DNA of 64,000 nt, taken from positions 879,001 to 943,000 of the forward strand of contig LR746278.1 in assembly GCA_902729315.2 (NCBI GenBank), given 5' to 3'. This stretch comes from Spirodela intermedia. Taxonomy: Eukaryota; Streptophyta; Magnoliopsida; Alismatales; Araceae. Below, one piece after another: positions 1-13,130 of the stretch. Below the pieces are notes generated by a model, which worked only from the letters and a program-made list of their open reading frames with translations, was not told where the DNA came from and did not search any database. Each line of letters opens with the position of its first letter. Positions within the stretch are counted from its first letter, which is position 1. The position numbers and the translations under genes were made by a program.

Positions 1-1496
1 TGTGTAGGGTCCTCCCATGCCATTTGATAGGCATCGTGGTTCATAGAGTTTGAACTTATACTTTGGCATTATGAATCGGAATATCAGAGCTGTATCGGAT
101 GTATACAGTTGTTCCGTGGAATTATGATTTTTTCCAGTATCATAAATTTTTACTAAATATATCAATTATATGTATAACTGTACACTAAGCTTACGTGGAA
201 TAAATATCATGACTCCAAGTTTACCTCTTCTAGTCATGCAATTTGAAGCTTCAGCAATGGTTTAGAGAATTTATCCAGACTATTTAAGTACCTTAATGGA
301 GGTTTAGTTAACACATCTTCAGTTCGCAAATGCAACCCTTTCATTATCCTATTTGATAGGAACCATAATCGGATGCTTTTTTTGCAATTGTTGCTTCTAA
401 TGGGTGATTCAGTGCCTAAGAAAGTGAAATAGACCTTGACGAGAGGAGTCCTGGAGCAGATACCTCAACTTTCCTATCACATTATTCGGTCGTCTTCTGT
501 AGATTGTTGTGCAATCTGGTAAGAACTAGAACTTCATTACTAAGGAAGTAGACAGTCTTTTAAGTGAAGAGACTCTAATAAATGTAGCCCGTCTCGTTTG
601 TCCTCTTATTTCCTGCATTTTCAGAACTCTCCATTGACAATGTGGCCCAATGTTAAAAAAACACCCTGTTCAATTAGATACAGACAAGAGAAGAACATGG
701 ATTCCCAAATGTCACAAGAAAGGAGAGACAGGAAGCTGAGAGATAAAAATGCTGATAGAAATATAAAGCAAGAGGGGGGGAGGTAGGCACTGTTCTACTT
801 CCTATAAGAGGGAGTTAGTTCGTTCCCTATTAGTATTATTCCACGACAGCTGCTACAAACTATGAACTGCGTAAAATCCCCATAAAAGGGCAGCCGTAGC
901 ATATTTTTTTTATGGCAGGATCAGTGTGAAAATCGTAATTTTTTGTTCATTTTGAGTTCCTATAAAGTACGAATACATCCATGGTATTTTATTCCCTATG
1001 TGTAGCCATTCGCAACGGACATGTACGTAATCCCTCTCCAGTATTTCTCTAGTTTAATTCACAACTGACAATAAACTGTTGATGCTTGTATGCATTTCTG
1101 CGTCTGCCATGCATGATTTGCTTACATCGCCAAAACTAGGAATGCTCTAAGAACAATTCTCCATTTCTGGCATTTCAACTTCTTATGAAGAGGAAAAGAC
1201 GTCTTTGAAATTTGTTCGAGCGTCTACGAAAGCCAAGTCCAAAGTTCTGACTTGGAATTCCCATGGGTAATGATCATCTCAGGGTGTCTGTCAAAATCCC
1301 ACTCTCTGTCTTCAAATAAGTGAACTAAAGTGATAGGAACTTAACATTCCTTCATATTTTTTTTTGTATCTTCTTCAGTGTGAAGAACAGCTTCTGGTTA
1401 CGCGGCTCGTTGCTGCTAATCTTGAAACTGATCATATACCTTATCGGTTAATTTTTAAATTCTGATCAGACAACTCTTACTGTTTTGCTATCACAG
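1..1496. other. Non-coding stretch upstream of the visible UMP1 exons
   Basis: No open frame here has recognisable protein similarity. It is presumably intron or upstream DNA of the UMP1 gene, because the first visible UMP1 exon begins inside a codon and needs an upstream exon. The exon that should encode the middle of UMP1 was not found. A short stretch near 1380-1446 is flanked by a plausible acceptor and donor and could join in phase, but its translation does not look like the family. Confidence 0.5.
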
Positions 1497-1911
1497 ATTC
1501 CAGAGACCTGCAGGGGCGCTTCCTTCCTCCATGCTCGGCTTGGAGGCTATTACGGGCAGCTTGGATGACTTTGGATTTGAGGACTACCTCAACGGTAACG
1601 ATTCCTGCTTATTATTTTCCATCGTTACTCCGTAAAATCACGAGTTCTTGGATGCTGTAACTTCCTATCACGTTTCTGCTCCCCCGTTTTCAGTCTTCTG
1701 GGATGCGAATCCTCCGGGGGGATTGTCTTCTCCTTATGACGCTTGTTTCATCCTCTTGCGGCCAGTCATGAAAGGGTCTCATTTATCTTTGTTCTTCTCT
1801 TTTTCCGCAGACCCACGAGATTCTGACAGCTTTCGACCAGCCGACATGCATCACGGGATGGAGGTTCGCCTGGGCATCTCCAATGGCCCAGCTCATCCAA
1901 GCTTCATCTGA
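1497..1911 (+). CDS. UMP1: Proteasome maturation factor UMP1/POMP, C-terminal exons (partial)
   Basis: Two exons, 1497-1594 and 1811-1911 (stop TGA at 1909-1911), join in phase across a GT-AG intron. The product contains FQRPAGALPSSMLGLEAITG, then GFEDYLNDP, and ends MEVRLGISNGPAHPSFI. This matches the end of UMP1/POMP, whose human member has a comparable LPSSNLSLDVL...GFEDILNDP block; in plants the family has also been called cyclin-B1-2. UMP1 is a chaperone that helps assemble the 20S proteasome and is degraded as its first substrate. The first exon starts with the third base of a codon, so at least one upstream exon exists. That exon was not identified, so only about 65 of an expected 140 or so residues are seen. 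Family call is firm; gene completeness is unknown. Confidence 0.8.
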
Positions 1912-2549
1912 TTAGCCTGTTCTTAACGCGACATCTCCTTCAGACAGTGCCCAGTGGTTGGGTTAGTTTCCTTCCTTTCTCCATGGATTCAATGTTCTTG
2001 GAAATCTTGGTGTTGGAACGCTTGCTTGATTGATGTCGATTGCACGAAACAGGCCCATATTTCCTTAAATATCACTATTTCATCCCCAATCTCTGCACTG
2101 TTAACGGTTGACTTTTCCCCTGCTGATGATCTACAGACCCTCGTTCATGATAATACTACATCTTAGGGTCGTCTTAGTTCCATGCTTCTTAGATCAGTTG
2201 ACTTTGAAGTCCGCTTATAAATTGGTCAACCTGTTGGACCACATGTGGGGCAAGAAAAGAGGCCTGAGGTTTCTGGGCCGGGACTGGCCTGACCGTTGAC
2301 CTTTTCTGTAGTAGTCATGGATAGACGGCTTAAAAATGGGGAAAAAAATCCCGCCACGGCCAACTTTCATGAAAGAAAATGGCAAAAACATAAAAATCGC
2401 TCCCTTCGTTCAACAGAGACAAATAAACTCGTTGTCGGTCAACAGAAGTCAACCACCCTGCCTCTGATATCGCTCACCCATCCCTGCGAACTGGTAGCTC
2501 ATTAGGAGGAACGCAAGCAGGCATCTGCTGGGCCTGCTGAAGTTTATTC
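1912..2549. other. Intergenic between convergent UMP1 and SLH-domain genes
   Basis: This holds the presumed 3' ends of two convergent genes. I see no coding exon, RNA gene or clear repeat in it. Confidence 0.5.
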
Positions 2550-5500
2550 CTATTTTTGGCATTCGTCTCTGCTATCCGTTGGGGAAGCCCGGGGAACGTT
2601 AAGCTGCCCATTCCACTTCCACCTCTGCGCGGCAGCCTCCAACACTTTCGCTCTCATCTGGTTCTTGTTCGCCTCCTCTTCAACCCAGCACCTGCGGAGA
2701 ACTTCAGGTTACGACCTCGGTCCCAGGAGTTCACAGCAACCAGAATAACTTTGGTTACTAAATATGGAACAGGAGACTAACTCATTCATGCCAAATATGG
2801 AAAGTAGGATCACACAGAAGTGAACCCAAAAAAAAAAAAAGGACATGGAGGAGCTGAGAGAGCACCTGAGAATCCTGAGCGCCTCCTTCTCGACCTCAAG
2901 AATCGACTTGGCCTCGGCAATGGCGTCCTGTTGGCGGCGCAGTTCGGTGGATTCCTCCTCCAGAATCTCCTTCTGGGTCAAAAGATTGGATCTTTCGTCG
3001 GCAAGCCTCCCCTGCAGCTGCTCAACCTCTTCCCTGAGGCTGACCAGCAGCTGTCTCTGACAATCCAGCGCCGCCCTCTCCTTCACGTGGTCGGCCAGGT
3101 CCCTTTCGAGGGCGATCTTCTCCTCTTTCAGGTCACTCAAGGCCACGAGATAATCTTCCTGGATTTTTCTGCGGCGGGCCTTCTCTTCATCGAGCTTTCC
3201 TTCCCAGAATGCTCTCATTTCTCCCCCGGAAATCATTTCTCGCCGGATGTCCTCCATCTGGGCTAGCTGAGATGAGTCCTCCATTTCATGCCGGACCAGT
3301 TCTGCTTGAATGGCCCTCGCCATTCGGCCACTGGCTAGGGCGACCACTGCCTGAGCTTTTGTCACAGGCTTGTGGGGTTGGAGGCGGCGGCTGTTGCCTG
3401 TTTGCATAGTGGGGACAAGTTAGGAAGGAAATCCATTGGGGATATCAAGGGTGGAATGCACATCCCCTTGTGGGGATTTCAGGAGTACGCCTTCAGAAAT
3501 TTAATGGGAAGCGTGCTGCGTTCAGGGAGTATCGTTAGAGAGATTTGAGACAAAAGATTTCTAATTATGAGAGCATTTCTCGTCAGGGTTCAAGGAAATG
3601 ATGGATGGATGATATGCACAATGTGTTCATAATATTTTCTGTTTCAAAGAAGGATGCAGAAGTAAAGGCATTAGCCAGAAGATCACCTTTCACACTTGGG
3701 AGATCTACCAGGAATATCAAGAAACAAAGTAAGTAAACTCATGCTTCAGATAAAACGGGGAGAATCACTAAGATACCCGTTTTATCTGAAGCATGAGTTT
3801 TTTTCATTTTTTATCAATTACACAATTTTGTTCATTTGTAATACATGGGAAAAAAAGCTCCGCTTACAAGACACACTAGATCCTAAATAAAAAAATTAAA
3901 TAAAAAAATTGAATGAGCGAGCTTAAGTAAATTCATTTGATGCCTTTGATGAGATCTCTCATAGTTAATCAGTAGACAGACAACAAGCAAGCTAAGTGGT
4001 ATACCAAAAACTGTCCTAACGATGCTCTTATCTTCAGCCAGAAGGTCCATGAACAAAGCTGGAGTTGCATCTGTGCCTACGGAATCCAAATCCATGAAGC
4101 CTAGATTCTTCCTTAACATCTGGACTGTAAACAAGTCAGGCATTAGATGTGAAGATACAGAGCAGTCAATTCAAAACCATGCAGAAACATGTCAACCAAA
4201 AGGCCAAATAATAGCATTCTTTTCACACATCACGCGCACCTTCTCCTCTATCACAGGAGTGGATAAGTATTCTAGCTGGGCTCTCCAGTTTAACAAATCC
4301 ATCCGAGACAAGGAGCTTTAATGAGATTCATGAAATTCATCACAAAAATGCGAGAATGATGTTAGAAAGTCGCATATAGATTGGGCTGTAATATACATTA
4401 CAAATTGGTAGATAGCATATACGTACCTTTCAGGGGAAAAATCGCATGTTCCATGGTTTAAAGAACTATTCTCCTCTGAAAAATGAGATTTCGAAGCGAC
4501 CAAAAGTTTGCTTGGAACAATCCCAACTTCAGCGAGGGCTTTTCAGAAAAAATAATGTCAACCCAGGAACTAAAGCCATTCAACATGTCCGAAGAAAATC
4601 ATTGGAAATAGATTGGCAACATCACTCACCTTGAATGAATGGGAAATCGGGATCATCAGCGTTGACATCATCAAATGCCGCCAAAAAAGAGCTGCCAGCT
4701 AATTCTGGCAGAACAATTTTATGCCTTGCGTTCCTACACAAAAGGTGGGGGTTTAAAAAGAGGAGTGAACTGGGTTAACTTAACTCTAGGAGATGAGCCC
4801 ATGTTCAGCTATGTCCCTAACTACCTTTCTAACAGGGCGTTTGCTTTAACCAACCACCTTGCATATTCCCTCCTTGTGCACAGCTCACCAGGCCTGACAT
4901 CATCTTCAATGATCTGCCACATACATAGCAAATGAAAATGAAGCAAATTTTTGTGCCTATAGACAACAAAAGATAATATCAATTACACAATTTTGTTCAC
5001 ATACAAATGAATCATAACGAGCTTTTTCATGTAAGGCCAGAAATAAATTTTGTGCCTAACGTGGAAATCACAATATCTCAAGCAAAGCCTGGCCCAAGAT
5101 TTATGCATTATATTCTTCTAGAATTTATACAGGCACGAGATGAGTGAACACCGATCACTACTATTCAGGACGACGTAAAAAATCTAGTTCATATAATTCC
5201 AAAATAGACGATTCATTATCCCATATCATATAGGCCAAAGCGAACTAGCTTATTTAAAACTCTAGAGAAGATGGGTGATGTACTCCTGAAACATCACAGC
5301 TTCACAGCCTGTTTACAGAGTATTTCTCATTCCAAGATATTTTCGGCACCTCTGTTTGGGTTTCAATCTCTTCACACGTTCAGCAAGGAGTAAAATCACA
5401 ATGAGCAGATAAGAAGAAGCGCATAACTTGCACATGATTCCAAAGTTTGGAAAAAATCAAAAGAGAATTCGCATGCAAAAGTTTACCAAATGAAAGTACA

Positions 5501-7565
5501 TTCATATAAAACAAAGTTTGGATTGAGGGGATTGAAAAGATAAAGAAAGCTCCACCTAAACTGTTCCTCAGAATTACCATAGTTTAAAGACGTGAAATTT
5601 TTTCAGACATCTGTGAAAGTGGAGAACCCTCCAGTCAATATCGGCCAAATCTTCTGAATATCCTGGTAGATTAGTTTTGGAGATGGGACAGAAAAGAAAT
5701 GCGAGGATGGACATAGTTTTTTTTCAAGCCGTTAACTTCAGCTAAAGGAAAGTTCTAATGCAAGGAGGACATAGATTTTAATGAGTGACCCAATCTATCA
5801 CAGTTTTTCCCTCTTGAAAGTATTCAGTTTCTAGCATGTTATCAGCTTCCGACGAAATCTAAGTCAAAGTTATTTCAACAAACAGGGCACATAAAAAAAA
5901 TTCGTTGTGATGCCCAGTTCAAGACAAATAAATCCAGAAATTAATGGTTGCACATGGATTCTGGTCCGACTGCTAATCATGTTCTTCAGAGACGTACAAG
6001 GAACTGCCACTGCTTACAACATGGAATCAAATAAAAATAAGATTAAGGCGGCAAACCTTTAGTTTCTGTAGAACAAATAAAGCTTGCTTTTGAGTAGAAT
6101 CAGCTTCCACAGAGACAATCTGCTTCTTTTCGCCTGATGCTAGTAATCAAACAATAATGTAAAAAATAGCTGTACCAAACTTTACACCTTATCAACTAAG
6201 TTGTAGAGAAAAGCGCAAATGAAAATAACATAAAATAAAATATCAGAGTCATTTGATGGTCAAAATAAATAATGAAATTGTACTGACAACTCTTGAAATT
6301 ATAACATATTTTTGTATTTACAAGTTCCCAGCACACACAGCAGAACTTGCAGTAACTCGAATTCCAAGAAACTTTGATACGTGCATCAGGCATACAACAA
6401 TTTTTTTTTTTGAGGAACCATCATTGTTTGTGGGAAAGAAATATCACCTGACATCTCATTATTAATTGTTGGTAGGAATGCATCATCCGTAATGACAGGT
6501 TTATCCTCCAGAATATTCTCAGAGCTCTGGTTGCCTTCATAATGCGAAGTGATGTTGGATTCTGATGAGGTCAACGATCCGTTCAGAAAAGGAAATAGCC
6601 CATCGAAGTGGAACTTGTAACCTTCAAGAGCCAGAAAGATTTCACAAGACATAAATTCATACGCATGGCTATAGCAGGAAAACACAAGACAGATTTTTAT
6701 GACAAATTTTCCACAACAAAGACCAATGATACTTAGCAGCATCTACGATGGAAACACTTGCAAATATATGGGCATAAAATAAATAAATAAATCTACATCA
6801 GCAAAGAAATGACATAACATTAAAATAGATAGGATCTGGCTGTCCATCAACCAGAGGATGCAGTGAAGTTAACTTCAAACAAAGACAACATAGCTGAAAG
6901 ACGAAAGAACTACTCTGGAGGGGTACATGAGATATAACTAGGGATGAACAGTTCGTTGGGTTGGGAGGATAGAGCAAGAGCAAGAGCAAGTAGGGTGATA
7001 GCTTGACCTAAACTGTGAGCATACACTGTTCTAATGTACCTCTGTGAAAGAGGATGTCGACGAATATTTAAACAATTGAATCCGAGCACAAGCTTATACG
7101 TACCTTTTCTCGAAACAGAGAAGTAGAAGAACGCCGCAAGAACCAACGCAACTGACGTTCCGGCCCCTACTGTTAGAAACCTTTCAAGATCTGCGGAGAA
7201 ACCCGAAACGCTCGTCAGCTTCTGACCTTGAAAAGACTAGAAAAGAAAGAAGGCATCATAAAATCTACTTAACAAGGAAAATCTTCATTCCTCCTCTCCT
7301 CCGCGCACTGCACGAAGACCCAACCGCCGAATCCGTCGATGGAATCCTCCTGGTGAGCCCAGGAGGTCGTCGCTCCTCCCCGGGGTTCCCCCGCGGCCGG
7401 CGACCGGAACAGGCAGGCTATCCTCCACTGCTTTGGCGACCGAGCAGCCCAAATCACACCCGACGGGCGGAGGAGCGCCACTTTGCCGGAGCAGAGGTGG
7501 CGGTGAGCGCCGCAGTAGGCATCACCAGAGATGAAAGCCGGAGTAGAAGCGGCGCTATAGCCCAT
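2550..7565 (-). CDS. S-layer-homology (SLH) domain coiled-coil membrane protein, plastid type
   Basis: Eleven exons, read right to left: 7565-7320, 7236-7104, 6621-6448, 6139-6057, 4913-4825, 4733-4630, 4538-4427, 4315-4240, 4119-4005, 3397-2866, 2691-2550, giving about 601 residues with all phases closing. The N-terminus looks like a transit peptide, followed by one membrane segment (FLTVGAGTSVALVLAAFFYF). SLH-like repeats follow, with motifs ELCTRREYARWLVKANALLE, FLAAFDDV, SRMDLLNWRAQLEY, GFMDLDSV and LQPHKPVTKAQAVVALASG. A long Glu/Lys/Arg-rich coiled coil and a short RCWVEEEA tail end the protein. Arabidopsis members (At5g23890/At5g52410 type) are annotated as chloroplast SLH or adhesin-like proteins of unclear role. 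The exon 1 donor is ambiguous (TGG|gtcttc at 7320 or a site 6 bases downstream). The start at 7565 is the first in-frame ATG. It shares a 444-bp upstream region with divergent eIF2B delta. Confidence 0.82.
3735..3800. repeat. Perfect 25-bp inverted repeat in an SLH-gene intron
   Basis: Arms 3735-3759 and 3776-3800 are exact reverse complements (25/25), separated by a 16-base spacer. It lies in the intron between exons 4119-4005 and 3397-2866. Confidence 0.9.
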
Positions 7566-8009
7566 TTCCCCAGATTTCTGGGTGCTCGTGCTCGTCTACG
7601 ATTCCATCCCCTTGCCCTCAAAGCCGAATCCTGGCGGCGAGATTCCTTGGAAGCCGCCAGAAGAGCTCGTAGGCGCTATCTCGCCAGAAGAAGCTGCTCC
7701 AAATAGTGGAAGAGTACTTCTCTATAGGAAGCCGCTCACAGGCTATATGTATAAATAAGTAATTTTATTTGGTTATGAATCAATGTTTATTTTTAAAAGG
7801 TTTTATATGATAAAGACGGACAGATAAAGACAGGAACCAGAAAATGGAAGAAAATGCCCGGATATTCGTCGTCGTCTTCACTGCAGTAACCCTAGACTTC
7901 CCCGGGGGGAGCCCTGTTGATGGAGGAGCCGCGAAGTATTCGTCGTTCGGAGCCCCCTGAACTCTAGGAGGCCTATCTTCTGTGCTCAATAATCAGATAC
8001 CCGCGATCC
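7566..8009. promoter_or_regulatory. Shared divergent upstream region of SLH gene and eIF2B delta
   Basis: Only 444 bp separate the two start codons, so both promoters must lie here or overlap. No TATA box could be assigned with confidence. A 38-codon upstream ORF begins at 7844 and ends at 7960, before the eIF2B delta ATG. Confidence 0.5.
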
Positions 8010-11000
8010 ATGGATCCTCGCCGCACCGCCCGAACGGTGATTGACCCTAAGGTCCGGCAGGTGGGCTTCTTCACACCGGCTGCGGCGCCACTTCAACAAG
8101 CACAGTCCGCGCCTGTCGTCACAGAGGGGGGTGGCTTGCCGTCGCCGCCGCTTTCCGACATCTCTGCGGGCAGCAACTCGCTCTCACCTGTAATGATACC
8201 GCCGCCGCGCCACTTGTCCGCCCCTGTGTCCGTGCCCGCTCCTCCGTCCCCGCTGCGGAGGGATAGCCTTATGGCTTTTCCGGTGGGCAGCTACAACCCG
8301 TCGGAATCGTTGCCGGAGACGTCTCCACTGCCGTCGCCGTCTAGCCGGGTGGACGGGTCGGAATACTCAGAGGACATCCCCTGGGGCGGGAGGGGTGCAA
8401 CGGGGAGAGTTGCATCTTCTTTTCCTGGCAGTGGGGGCGAGATGCTGGTCACCAACCCGGGTGCGAATAATTTACAACCAAAGAGCAGCTTGACGACGGC
8501 ATCAGTGATGAAGATGCCGCCAGGGCTAACAGGTAACGACGTGGATTCTTGTCTCCCGCCTCCTCTAAAGGTGGTCAATTCTTGTTTGTTTCTTCTTCTT
8601 AATGTCGCTCCCGTGTTTCTGACATCACGCGATGAGCTATAAGAAAATGCTGTCTTCTCAATGTGTTATCTGAATTCAAATATCACCAGGAAGTAGTACG
8701 CTGATATCTTATTCTGTGAGTAAGATGATGGGTAACAGGCGTTTCCTCCCCGATCTCAATTGACAGAGCCTCTTTCTTGCTGCTCTTCTGCTTTTTCTAC
8801 TTCCCATGTGAGCTGTTAGAAGCAGATCTTTTGAATGCCAGGGGAATTTCCTTTTGATATGTTTGCTTAGCTGCTCAGCTGCCTGGAGAAGTTAGATAGA
8901 TGCGTAATAAAGTAATGGCAGTCGATGATTTATAAGGTGGAAGAAAGAGTGGGTGATTTTCTTTGTTTGATGTTTCTGTACTGAATGGTCTTCTTTGATT
9001 TTGAAATACTCGAGAATGTTTTAGCCATAAGTAAAGATAAGTAAGTAGTCGCGAGTGGTGTCTGACAGAGATCCTGGAGTGTTGTGTGGGTTCTTCATTC
9101 ATCATGTTGTCTTTTGGATTAATTTCGGAGGGAATATGTTGTGGGGTTCATCGTACTTCAAACATGTGGGTTTTTTTTGTAACCAGTGGATAATCTCTCC
9201 TTCTGTGGGCTTTTTTGTTGAAGACAGTCAATATATTTACATGAAGGTTACGAAAATGATCATGCATTTCTCCCATTTATTTGGCCGAGATCAGTACAGC
9301 TATTCTTGTCTAATCTTCTGGTGGATAAGATTATTTTGCTTTGGAATGTTTGTTCTGGGTAATGCTTTCATTGTTCTCTTATCCTTCTTGAGGTTGGATT
9401 TAGGTTTTATCGTTTCAGAAAAGGAATCAGTCACTTTCATGGGGGCTTACTGTTTATTTAATTATTCACTTTTACAGAATATGATTCTAGCTGCTTGTGG
9501 GAAAATGACAAGCCTGTTGTTTTACCAGAAGATTAATGTTGTATCTTCTTTCTAACAATATAACGTTGACCTCATTCAGTATAAAACGCATAAAAAATTC
9601 CGTCAATCTTAGATCAGGATGAAGCACAGAAAGGTAAATTTATGATTTTTTTCCTTCAAAGTTTTTGATTGCCTGTTACTGCCTCTATCTTTTATGATGG
9701 GAGTGATTTTTTTGCTGAATGCAACTGTTTAAGAGCAAGGTTTATAATATTCTCCAAGAAAAATAAATTATAGGTAATTATTATAAGTTTATGTTTTCAG
9801 AAAAGGGCAAGGGTCCTATGACAGAAGGTCAGCCTGAACGAGGGGGTACAAAGGTGAAGGAGAAAATGTCAAAAGCTGAAAGGCGTGCTCTCCAAGAGGA
9901 ACAGCGTGCTGCTAAGGCTGCAGCAAAGGCCTCTGGTGATTATTTGTTTTGTGATGTTGAACCTATTGTTTTTGCTCTTATTGTTTGTTTACTTCTTGTC
10001 CTTTTGATGCAATATCTTTATGGGAACAGTTGATGGTTATGCCCTGTGCTCATCAACTTGGGGGTGTATGTACACATGGATATTTTTGTGTCTTGTTCTT
10101 GATTCTCTAGCAGACAACGAAGGAGCAGAGTGGTAATCCAAAATCCTCAAATCAGTCAGGATGTTGATTTATTTTGGCTTATTGTGTTTGTTTTCTTTGA
10201 CAACCCATGATTTCAATATGGAATCAGCTATTTCTTCTGGAAAAAAAAAATGTAAATGCTAATGAACATGATCCACCTTTCTTAAAAATCATTTTTTTTT
10301 TCTTTCTTACGCCTCATTTCGAAATGTCTGACTGTCCCTCCATGATGACCATAGGTGACGGAAGAAAGCCTGCTACTGGAACTGCTTCAGTGAGTGCAGA
10401 ACAGAGCAAAATAGGGAAGCCTTCTTTGCAGAAGAAAGATAGCACTCAGGTTTCCAGTGTTCCAGAGAAGAAGGGTACTGACCGTGTTCTGGAGAAGGAC
10501 AGGAAAAAGGATGTTCCACCACCCAGAATGCAATTTGATGACAAGAGTCGAGTTGAAAAGGCCAAAAGGCGAGCAGTAGTGAATCAGTCAGAAGCCAGAA
10601 ACATAGTCGAGTTGTTTCGGCACTTGCCTCAGTATGTGCACGGCACACAGTTCCCTGATCTTGAAGCAAAATTCTTCCAGCTTGATCCAATGCATCCCTC
10701 TGTATATAAGGTATGCCCCGGAACTGCATTGCTGACGAGCCAAAGCTCATTTTGGCATCTAACAAGTTAGAGATAGAATGGCTTTAGAAGTATATTTAAA
10801 AAAAATATGGCAGGCCGAAATTTATACCCAAAAATTATTATTTCTGTCATTTCCACAGCTTCCACGGCTTTCGAAAGTCTCTTTTTTTTGTTTATTGTTA
10901 AGTCAGTATGTTCTTCAAACAATCTGGACACTGTAACCTCTTCAGAGATGCTAACCCAATGCAGCCATTCGCTTGCTGTTGTCTTCAATAATATGTTTCT

Positions 11001-13130
11001 GCCTCACAAAATGAGCTTTAAGTATTTAATCTCCGGGAGATTCTAACCTTGGACTTTTTTTTTTACCCCATCTGCATTTTTATCCTTCATTTAATTGATC
11101 AGGAGGCATAAATTTCAGGTCGGACTCCAATACTTAGCAGGAGATATTTCTGGCGGCAACAATCGCTGTGTTGCCATGCTTTTAGCATTCCGAGATGCAA
11201 TCAGAGACTACTCCACGCCGCCAGAAAAGACTCTCATTCGAGATTTAACTGCCAGAATCGGTATCTACGTATCATTCTTGATTGAGTGCAGACCACTTTC
11301 TATCAGTATGGGAAATGCAATTAAGTTTCTGAAGAACCGGATCGCCAAGTTACCATTGAATATCTCAGAATCCGAAGCAAAATCCGGCCTTCAGGCGGAC
11401 ATTGATCGGTTCATCAATGAGAAAATAATACTGGCCGACAAGGTTATAGTCAGTCATGCGGTGACAAAGATAAGAGACAGTGATGTTTTGCTCACTTATG
11501 GCTGTTCTTGTGTTGTTGAGATGATACTGCTAAACGCTCATGAACTTGGGAAACAATTTAGGGTGGTGATAGTGGACTCACGCCCAAAGCTTGAAGGGCA
11601 GGCATTACTCCGCAGGCTAGTGAGAAAGGGCATCCACTGTACATATACCCATATAAATGCTATTTCCTATATTATGCATGAAGTTACACGTGTGTTCCTA
11701 GGAGCTTCTTCGGTGCTATCCAATGGAACTGTTTACTCAAGGGTGGGCGCGGCATCTGTGGCCATGGTCGCCCATGCATTTCGTGTTCCTGTCCTAATTT
11801 GCTGTGAAGCATACAAATTTCATGAGAGGGTGCAGCTTGATTCCATATGCTTTAATGAACTCGGTACTTGGATCTTCTTCTGTACCTGGGACCTCGTTTT
11901 TTGTTCTCTCTAGTGACATTTAGGAGACTTATGCTTCAGAAGCACCAACCCTTGCTGAAACATCGTGTGATCTTCTTGCAGGTGACCCAGATGTGATATC
12001 GAAAATTCCTGGGAGACCAGAATTGAATCATTTGGATCATTGGGCAGACAATGAGAAGTTGCATCTTCTGAATCTCACGTATGTTCTAAGTTAGATGCAT
12101 TGTAACTATTTAGGCACAAAGTACTCATGGAACTTGTGGTGTCCTTGGGGTTCATACGTGAGTAGGATCAAGGTTGGGCGGCTTAGTATTTTATTGAGAC
12201 TCAGATAGTGGAAAATATAAAGCAGAAGCATGTAGACTCAGTTGCTGCTTGGACTGACACTGATATAATTTGCTTTAGTCTCTAGACAAGGGTCATATAA
12301 ATCTGGTAGTCATTTTTCAAAGAACCTAGCTCATATCAAGATAGGAGGGCCACATCAAGTTGGCAAACCTTGTTTTGGATGCATGATTCAATTTCTATGT
12401 TTTTTTCAATGATGCATTGACATATAATATGTTTTTAAAACTTCTCAATTATTTTTTTTTTTTGGTGTAACAGTTATGATGCAATGCCTTCTGACTATGT
12501 GTCGATGATTATCACGGATTATGGAATGGTAAGTAGCACAATACATTTGATGCCTTAAAATTTAATTGAAGGATTTATCCCGTGTGCAGAGAAACTATAA
12601 TCTAATCATGCATTTAAAAAATGAACTACTTATTTCTCGTCATGTTATTTTTGTTGGATCATTGGTCTGTCGCCTCCAGTCTGAGATGGACTACTTTTCA
12701 TAGGGAGGATGCGGGATTCCTATCCAATTGTGGGAGGAGATTTCTATACGTTTTAAATGAAGCCTTGCCAATATGTCATAGAGCTTTTTCTGCACCTGAA
12801 CGCTGGATTTCTTCTATTTATTTCCCCAGAAAAAGAAATTCCTTCTTATTTTCTGCACCGTTTGAACTCAAGACCTAAAATGCAACTGAACTCAAGATAT
12901 ATCCTGAAATCTTGATCATTTTCTATTATTAGTGATTTCATGTCGTCAGTTAAAACCCAGATTCGGATCATTCTATGCTGCGCTAATCTCATACTTTTGA
13001 CTCAATATGATTATATATTCTAAAACGGCTGCAAAATTTGCATCTAAGCAGAATGCCTCTCTTGCAGGTCCCAGCCACGAGTGTACCGGTCATCATCAGA
13101 GAGTACCGAAGAGAACACGTGTGGATATAG
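8010..13130 (+). CDS. Translation initiation factor eIF2B, delta subunit
   Basis: Eight exons: 8010-8532, 9613-9633, 9801-9935, 10355-10710, 11119-11863, 11982-12078, 12474-12528, 13068-13130, encoding about 664 residues. The product starts MDPRRTARTVIDPKVRQVGF, typical of plant eIF2B delta. A Pro/Ser-rich N-terminal region follows, then a basic patch (MSKAERRALQEEQRAAKAA). The C-terminal IF-2B domain includes GNNRCVAMLLAFRDAIRDY, VIVDSRPKLEGQ, YSRVGAASVAMVAHAFRVPV and the ending SVPVIIREYRREHVWI. eIF2B is the cytosolic guanine-nucleotide exchange factor for eIF2, and delta is a regulatory subunit. The 21-nt exon 2 is inferred from splice sites and phase and is the least certain exon. A 22-nt stretch at 10111-10132 is flanked by splice-like sites but is not needed to keep phase. 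Confidence 0.93.

Noticed and set aside
10111-10132. Possible extra 22-nt exon in eIF2B delta
   Set aside because: Including it breaks phase between exons 9935 and 10355, which join correctly without it.
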